Shown here in pieces: positions 27,369 through 33,169 of a DNA stretch of 36,093 bases; positions within the stretch are counted from its first letter, which is position 1; every line of letters begins with the position of its first letter. The stretch spans positions 1-36,093 of the forward strand of contig JAEUQN010000062.1 in the NCBI GenBank assembly GCA_016789725.1, given 5' to 3'. A program made the position numbers and the translations under genes. The notes beneath the pieces are model-generated. The model saw nothing but the letters and a program-made list of their open reading frames with translations. It did not search any database and was not told the DNA's origin. This DNA is from Blastocatellia bacterium (GTDB lineage Bacteria > Acidobacteriota > Blastocatellia > RBC074).

Positions 27369-28928
27369 ATGAAAACGGATTTTGACCTTGCCATTGTTGG
27401 TTCCGGCTTCAGCGGCGCATTGCTGGCGATGATCGCGCGGCGCATCGGTTTGTCTGTGATTCTGTTGGAGCGCAGCGCACATCCGCGCTTTGCCATCGGC
27501 GAATCCACTTCGCCGCTGATGAACCTGATTTTGGAGCAATTGGCAGAACGCTATGATTTGCCGCGCCTGAAACCACTCACAACGTGGGGCGAGTGGCAGC
27601 GAACGTACCCGGAAGTCATCGGTGGACTCAAACGCGGCTTCACGTATTTCAAACACGAAGTCGGAACGCGGTATCGCACGGCGGAAAATCGCGCGAATCA
27701 ACTGCTCGTCGCAGCCAGCCCGAATGATGAAACCGCAGACACGCATTGGCTGCGTTCCAGCGTAGATCATTTTTTGCTCAATGAAGCGGTTGCTCTCGGC
27801 GCAGAATATCTTGATCACGCGAATCTGACCTCGCTCGAATGGCTGCCAAATGGCAGCGCAAAACTGATTGGCAATCGCCGGGAACAGCCCGTTCGTGTTT
27901 CGGCAAAATTCGTCGTTGATGCCAGCGGGCCGAGCGGATTTCTTTCTCGTCAACTCGATTTGCCGGAAACAAAATTTGCGGGCTATCCGGCAACGCAATC
28001 TTTGTTTTCGCACTTCATCAACGTGCCGCGCTGCGATCAGATGCCGGATTATCAAGTAGCGGAAAGGCCCCCGTATCCGATGGATGATGCCGCGCTGCAT
28101 CACGTATTTGATAGTGGTTGGATGTGGGTATTGCGCTTCAATAATGGCGTGACGAGCGCAGGCATTGCGGTGACAGATCAACTCGCCAACGAATTGAAAT
28201 TATCAGAAGGCGTGGCGGCGTGGCGGCGGTTTCTGGCACGTTTCCCCTCAATCGCCGCGCAATTTGCAGAGGCCGAAGCGATCCGCGAATTCACCTGGAT
28301 GCCGCGCTTGGCTTATCGCGCGACACAAGTGGCCGGAAACGATTGGGCGCTCCTGCCTTCCGCCGCCGCGTTTGTTGATCCTTTGTTCAGTACCGGAATG
28401 CCGCTCGCACTTTTGGGTGTCGAACGGTTGGGCTGTTTGCTCGCCGAAAGTTTTGGCAGAACTGATTTTCAGCAACGATTGCAGGCATACAACGACATCA
28501 CGCTGGCAGAAGCCGATCACACCGCGCAATTCATCGCCGGATGCTACGCCGCATTTCCTCAGTTTGAATTGTTCACGAACTATTCGATGTTTTATTTTGC
28601 GGCGGCGAGCTTCAGTGAAATGGCGCGACGGTTGCAACAGTCACATCTGGTACGCCGCTTTCTGGCGGCAGATCATCCAACCTTTGCCGCAGCAAAATTG
28701 TCGTTGGGGCGTGCGTTGCGAGAAGGTTCCGTTCCTGATCCTGAGAAATTTGCAGCGGAAGTACAGTCCCAAACCGACTGTCTCAACATTGCGGGGCTTT
28801 GCGACGATACCAAGAGTAACTGGTACGATGTGGATTTTGCCGATATAATTCGCGCCTCGAATAAGCTGGAAATGACCGCTGAAGAAATGCGCGCTACTTT
28901 GCAACAAGCAGCCTGGGCGCGTCCCTGA
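27369..28928 (+). CDS. Halogenase-like FAD-dependent oxidoreductase
   Basis: This 519-residue protein has an N-terminal Rossmann dinucleotide site (DLAIVGSGFSGALLAMIARR, residues about 6-25), then RFAIGESTSP, the second FAD motif FVVDASGPSGFLS, and WMWVLRFNNG where flavin halogenases carry WxWxIP. It belongs to the broad tryptophan-halogenase/geranylgeranyl-reductase superfamily. The altered WxWxIP leaves halogenation unproven; hydroxylation or reduction is possible. The ATG at 27369 starts exactly at the FAD fold. The frame is open much further upstream, but that part runs through the repeat element and the radical SAM gene and is not credible coding. It probably modifies a small molecule together with the ligase and radical SAM enzymes. 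Confidence 0.78.
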   Translation: MKTDFDLAIVGSGFSGALLAMIARRIGLSVILLERSAHPRFAIGESTSPLMNLILEQLAERYDLPRLKPLTTWGEWQRTYPEVIGGLKRGFTYFKHEVGTRYRTAENRANQLLVAASPNDETADTHWLRSSVDHFLLNEAVALGAEYLDHANLTSLEWLPNGSAKLIGNRREQPVRVSAKFVVDASGPSGFLSRQLDLPETKFAGYPATQSLFSHFINVPRCDQMPDYQVAERPPYPMDDAALHHVFDSGWMWVLRFNNGVTSAGIAVTDQLANELKLSEGVAAWRRFLARFPSIAAQFAEAEAIREFTWMPRLAYRATQVAGNDWALLPSAAAFVDPLFSTGMPLALLGVERLGCLLAESFGRTDFQQRLQAYNDITLAEADHTAQFIAGCYAAFPQFELFTNYSMFYFAAASFSEMARRLQQSHLVRRFLAADHPTFAAAKLSLGRALREGSVPDPEKFAAEVQSQTDCLNIAGLCDDTKSNWYDVDFADIIRASNKLEMTAEEMRATLQQAAWARP

Positions 28929-28992
28929 TTTTAATTCGCCTGAATTGGCAAAATAGAGTTTACTCAAAACATCAATCCCCCACGTAAGAGCT

Positions 28993-30897
28993 ATGAAAGT
29001 TACTGGTCAGAAAAACAAAATCGTCATCATCATTCTTGCTGTCGTCTCCATTGCCGCCCTGACGTTTGCGGCGTATCAAACGAGACGCAATAAAACCGTA
29101 GAAGTGGCTGCGACAGACGCGACCCCACAACCATCGGCTGACAATGCCACAGCACAACCTTCGGCTTCAGCTTCCGTGAGCCCTTCGCCCGGAGCACCTG
29201 TTCCGTTGCCTTCTCTTCCTGCGAAATTCGCGGACGTCACGTTTACCGATGTCACTGCGCAAGCCGGGATTCGCTTCAAACATAACAGCGGCGCATTTGG
29301 CAAAAAATACCTGCCTGAAACGAATGGTTCCGGCGCGGCTTTTCTGGATTACGACAATGACGGCTGGCAGGATATGTTGTTCGTTAATTCCACTGGATTT
29401 GCGGATGCGCCGAAGAAAGTGAACACGGTGATGGCGCTCTATCACAACAACCAAAACGGCACATTCACCGATGTTACTGCCGCTGCTGGATTGGCCAAAC
29501 CGATGTATGGACAGGGCGTCACCGTGGGCGATTATGACAACGATGGCAACATAGATATTTTCGTCACGGCGCTCGGGCAAAGCCGCTTATTCCGCAACAA
29601 CGGCGGAGGCAAATTTACTGATGTCACGGCGCAGGCGGGTTTGACTTCGCCCGGTTATTTTTCTTCTTCTGCCGCGTTTTTCGACTATGACAAAGACGGC
29701 AAGCTGGATTTGTTCCTATGCAATTATGTGGATTGGTCAGCGGAGAAAGATGTGTTCTGCTCGCTCGACAACACGAACAAAAGCTATTGCACGCCGGAAA
29801 AATATCCTGGGCAAAGTTCGCGGCTCTATCACAACACGGGTGGCAAATTTGTGGACGTGACCGAGAAAATGGGCGTGAAGGATGACACCAGCAAATCGCT
29901 TGGTGTGGCGGTTGTGGACTTTGATAAAGATGGCTGGCCGGATTTGTTTGTCTCGAACGACACGCAACCCAACAAACTCTACAAAAACAACGGTGGCAAA
30001 GGCTTCACCGAAACTGCACTGAGCGCGGGCATTGCCGTGAGCGAAAACGGAAAGGCGCGTGGTGGGATGGGCACCGACTTTGCTGATTTGGATGGCGCGG
30101 GCAATCCCAGCATTATCGTGGGCAATTTCTCTAACGAAATGCTGGGCATATTTCGCAACAAGGGCAATGGCTTATTTATGGACGAAGCGCCCACCACGAA
30201 TGTCGGACAGGCGACGCTGCTTTCGTTGACGTTCGGGCTGTTTTTCTTTGATTACGATCTGGATGGACAGGCCGATATTTTTATGGCGAATGGCCACGTC
30301 GCAGATGACATCAACAAAGTGCAGCCGAAAATCACCTACGCGATGAAGCCACAACTTTTCCGTGGCGAAGGCAAAGGCAAGTTTGGCGAAGCTACGGGCA
30401 AAGCGGGTGCGCCGTTCAAGCGCGCCGTCGTCGGTCGTGGCGCAGCGTATGGCGATTATGACAACGACGGCGATTTAGATGTTCTGCTGACGACGAACAA
30501 CGGCCCGGCCTACCTGCTGCGCAATGATAACGGCAATCAAGCGCGCTTTGCGAAATTCAAAACGATTGGCGATAAGGCAAATCGCGACGGCATTGGCGCG
30601 AAGATTACGATCACGCTTCCCGACGGCACAAAGCAATGGCAGGTCGTGCATAGCGGATCAAGCTATTGTTCGCAAAGCGAGTTGCCGTTGACCTTTGGCC
30701 TAAATCGCCAGGATAAAATTGCGAACGTAGAAATTGAGTGGCCGAGCGGCAAGAAAGAAACGCTAAAAGATTTGGCCGCGAATAATCTTTACGTGATCAA
30801 AGAAGGAAGCGGCATTAGCGATACCAAATCGCTGCCACTTCCAGCCCCGACTCCAACAGCTTCACCTGCGCCGCTCCCCACGATAGCCGCGAAGTAA
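28993..30897 (+). CDS. CRTAC1 family protein, membrane-anchored, with UnbV domain
   Basis: This 634-residue protein has an N-terminal membrane span (IVIIILAVVSIAALTFAAY, about 10-28) and a Pro/Ser/Ala-rich linker to about residue 77. At least six FG-GAP calcium-loop motifs follow (DYDNDGWQDMLFV, DYDNDGNIDIFVT, DYDKDGKLDLFLC, DFDKDGWPDLFVS, DYDLDGQADIFMA, DYDNDGDLDVLLT). An ASPIC/UnbV domain lies at about 529-593 (IGAKITITLPDG, SELPLTFGLNRQ, VEIEWPSGKK), and a Pro-rich tail ends the protein. It is a paralogue of the proteins encoded at 15462 and 19182. It probably works outside the membrane in the same process, but no reaction is known for the family. Confidence 0.85.
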   Translation: MKVTGQKNKIVIIILAVVSIAALTFAAYQTRRNKTVEVAATDATPQPSADNATAQPSASASVSPSPGAPVPLPSLPAKFADVTFTDVTAQAGIRFKHNSGAFGKKYLPETNGSGAAFLDYDNDGWQDMLFVNSTGFADAPKKVNTVMALYHNNQNGTFTDVTAAAGLAKPMYGQGVTVGDYDNDGNIDIFVTALGQSRLFRNNGGGKFTDVTAQAGLTSPGYFSSSAAFFDYDKDGKLDLFLCNYVDWSAEKDVFCSLDNTNKSYCTPEKYPGQSSRLYHNTGGKFVDVTEKMGVKDDTSKSLGVAVVDFDKDGWPDLFVSNDTQPNKLYKNNGGKGFTETALSAGIAVSENGKARGGMGTDFADLDGAGNPSIIVGNFSNEMLGIFRNKGNGLFMDEAPTTNVGQATLLSLTFGLFFFDYDLDGQADIFMANGHVADDINKVQPKITYAMKPQLFRGEGKGKFGEATGKAGAPFKRAVVGRGAAYGDYDNDGDLDVLLTTNNGPAYLLRNDNGNQARFAKFKTIGDKANRDGIGAKITITLPDGTKQWQVVHSGSSYCSQSELPLTFGLNRQDKIANVEIEWPSGKKETLKDLAANNLYVIKEGSGISDTKSLPLPAPTPTASPAPLPTIAAK

Positions 30898-31014
30898 TGA
30901 GCAAGAATTCTGGCGAGTCAAAAATGAATCACCTGACTTCAAGTAAAGCGCGATTCGTTCCTGGCGCGTTAGGAAACTATCAAAATCAACAAAACTAATC
31001 TGAAAGGTTTACCT

Positions 31015-31278
31015 ATGTCCGACGAAGTTATCAACAATCAGAAACTCATTTTAAGTAACCAGTCGCGTATTGAAGAGAACCAGCGAAAGCTGGACGAAAT
31101 TCTCAGTAATCAGCTTTCGATTTTGGGGAATCAGCAGGCCATCCAGGAGAACCAAACGAAACTTGATACCTTGCTGGGGCGACAGGAATCCCTTCTGGCC
31201 AATCAAGAAAAAATCCAAGCGAACCAAGCGACAATTCTGGCCAATCAAGGTGAGATTTTGGCCAAGCTCAAATCTTAA
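31015..31278 (+). CDS. 87-residue NQ-repeat coiled-coil protein
   Basis: The dipeptide NQ (once RQ) recurs at residues 8, 15, 22, 32, 39, 46, 56, 63, 70 and 77. Spacing is 7, 7, 10, giving a 24-residue superrepeat present three times (for example NQRKLDEILS and NQTKLDTLLG as third units). Hydrophobic Ile/Leu follow three or four residues after each NQ, as expected for a heptad coiled coil with a regular three-residue stutter. There is no signal peptide. A purine-rich CTGAAAGG precedes the ATG by about seven nt. It probably oligomerises; its function is unknown. The regular protein periodicity, rather than family resemblance, is the evidence that it is real. Confidence 0.7.
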   Translation: MSDEVINNQKLILSNQSRIEENQRKLDEILSNQLSILGNQQAIQENQTKLDTLLGRQESLLANQEKIQANQATILANQGEILAKLKS

Positions 31279-31361
31279 ATGTGTCCCCGCTGGCACTACT
31301 GTTTCATTGGAAGAAAGTTGTTCGCGCAGCTAAGGCCAGAGGCTGCTATCAGGTAAATACC

Positions 31362-32684
31362 ATGACCTCTATAAAACAGCGCACCTTTGTCGTGATGTTT
31401 ATTGCTCTTTGCTGGACGAGCAATGTTTTAGCCCAGCAAAAGTATGACCTTCTCTTAAAAGGCGGTCACGTCATTGACCCCAAGAACAAGATCAGTGCGG
31501 TTCGTGATGTGGCCATTGTGAATGGCAAGGTTGCTGTTGTTGCGGCCAGAATCAATCCGGCGGAGGCGCTCAAAGTGGTGGACGTTGCGGGATATTACGT
31601 CACGCCTGGACTGATTGACATTCACGTTCATGTCTACACTGGGACGGGCGAACGCGCTTCCTATGCGGGGGATAATAGCGTGCCTCCCGATGGCTTCACG
31701 TTCCGCGTAGGAGTTACAACGGTGGCTGATGCAGGATGCGCGGGCTGGCGAAATTTTGAAGACTTCAAGCAGCGCATCATTGATCGCTCCAAGACCCGTG
31801 TGCTGGCGTTCCTCAATATTGTCGGGCACGGCATGCGGGGCGGAAAGTTTGAGCAGGACCTGTCTGACATGGAAGCCAAGCCAACGGCGGACATGGCGCT
31901 GCGCTATCCGGGGCTGATCGTCGGCATCAAAACCGCACACTTCGCTGGCCCGGAATGGACACCGGTTGAGCGGGCGGTCGAAGCGGGTACGACGGCGAAT
32001 ATTCCCGTTATGGTAGACTTCGGAATCAATCATCCCGACAAACGCCCATTAAGTGAACTCCTGACCAGGAAGCTCCGCCCTGGTGACATTTACACCCACC
32101 TTTATTCCGGGCTTCGCAACGAACAGCTTGAATCCGGCCAGGTGAATCCTGCGCTTTTTGAAGCCAGAAAGCGTGGCGTGATTTTTGACGTGGGCCACGG
32201 CGGAGGCAGCTTTTTGTGGCGGCTTGCTGTACCGGCGATGAAAGAAGGGTTTATTCCCGATTCTATTTCTACCGACCTTCACATCGGGAGCATGAATGCC
32301 GGGATGAAGGACATGCTCAATGTCATGAACAAGTTTTTGACGATGGGGATGTCTATAGACGATGTGATTCTTCGTTCCACCTGGAATCCTGCGCGCGAGA
32401 TTAAGCACGAGGAATTGGGGCATCTATCATCGGGCGCGGTGGCTGATCTCGCAGTATTCAAGCTTGAGAAAGGGAACTTCGGCTTTGTTGATATGTATGG
32501 CGCGCGGTTGCGCGGAACGCGCAGGCTCATGTGCGAGCTGACGCTGCGCGATGGGAAAGTAGTATATGACCTGAACGGCCTGACCCGGCCTGACTGGGAC
32601 AAATTGCCGCCGAATTATGACCGAACCGGCGACGCCCGTTGGGATAGCGTGACGCCCGCCCGCCCTGTCCGAAACCCGCGATAA
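31362..32684 (+). CDS. Secreted amidohydrolase/deacetylase-family metal-dependent hydrolase
   Basis: From the ATG at 31362 the 440-residue protein has a signal peptide (TFVVMFIALCWTSNVLAQ) followed by the amidohydrolase fold: YDLLLKGGHVIDP, PGLIDIHVHV (metal ligands H88 and H90), GIKTAH with the likely carboxylated bridging Lys (about 189), YTHLYSG and DVGHGGGSF with further His ligands, and STDLHIGS with the catalytic Asp. The sequence matches the amidohydrolase/deacetylase (dihydroorotase-like) group, which hydrolyses cyclic amides or N-acyl groups. The frame is open to an ATG at 31281, but the signal peptide favours 31362. The substrate is unknown. It could act on amide products of the upstream ligase, though that is only suggested by position. 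Confidence 0.85.
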   Translation: MTSIKQRTFVVMFIALCWTSNVLAQQKYDLLLKGGHVIDPKNKISAVRDVAIVNGKVAVVAARINPAEALKVVDVAGYYVTPGLIDIHVHVYTGTGERASYAGDNSVPPDGFTFRVGVTTVADAGCAGWRNFEDFKQRIIDRSKTRVLAFLNIVGHGMRGGKFEQDLSDMEAKPTADMALRYPGLIVGIKTAHFAGPEWTPVERAVEAGTTANIPVMVDFGINHPDKRPLSELLTRKLRPGDIYTHLYSGLRNEQLESGQVNPALFEARKRGVIFDVGHGGGSFLWRLAVPAMKEGFIPDSISTDLHIGSMNAGMKDMLNVMNKFLTMGMSIDDVILRSTWNPAREIKHEELGHLSSGAVADLAVFKLEKGNFGFVDMYGARLRGTRRLMCELTLRDGKVVYDLNGLTRPDWDKLPPNYDRTGDARWDSVTPARPVRNPR

Positions 32685-33155
32685 TAGGAGGCAGGTGGTC
32701 CGTGCGCGGTTTCCATCCCGAAGACCACCGGGTCTCGTTACTATGCCGCAATTATGGTTGAACAGGTCCCCCGCAGAGTGTCGCCATTATCTGAACATTT
32801 CTGCTTTTGACTGATAGACAACTGCTTTGCCTCTGGTTTTATTTTTGCCCAATAAAACTTGCTGCCACAGCGGCGCAAAAGCCTGGCAAAAGTCGTCAAC
32901 GTCGCAAAAAAGCGGTAAAGTCGTCATAAGAACGGGCTTCCTGAGACGAGTTGTTTGTGCCAACTACATTTTATCTCAAGAAGTTCTCGTTCTCCCTTAC
33001 ATCGAACTCACATTGAATACCGGCATCAGGGTCTGAGTTAAGGACAGCGACGCAAGGGAGTGGTCACGATGAGGGCCGTCATCAGGATTCATCGCAGGCC
33101 GATGTAATCTTTCGCTCCTAAGCTTCAGGCACTTCAATTCGTATATCCGGCTCCG
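32685..33155. other. Gene-free stretch before the sensor kinase
   Basis: No convincing gene on either strand. A 7-bp stem (GGTGGTC 32694-32700 with GACCACC 32723-32729) follows the amidohydrolase stop but lacks a T-run, so it is at most a weak terminator candidate. Confidence 0.35.
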
Positions 33156-33161
33156 TATAAT
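33133..33161 (+). promoter_or_regulatory. Sigma70-like promoter for a leaderless sensor-kinase mRNA
   Basis: A perfect TATAAT (33156-33161) lies 17 bp after a weak TTCAAT (33133-33138). Transcription would begin near 33168, zero to two bases before the GTG start at 33170. An in-frame TAA (33158-33160) lies inside the -10 box, so no longer upstream coding frame exists. Confidence 0.5.
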
Positions 33162-33169
33162 CGCAGATC

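Noticed and set aside
31281..31361. Longer N-terminus for the amidohydrolase
   Set aside because: It adds 27 residues ahead of a well-formed signal peptide that starts at the ATG at 31362.
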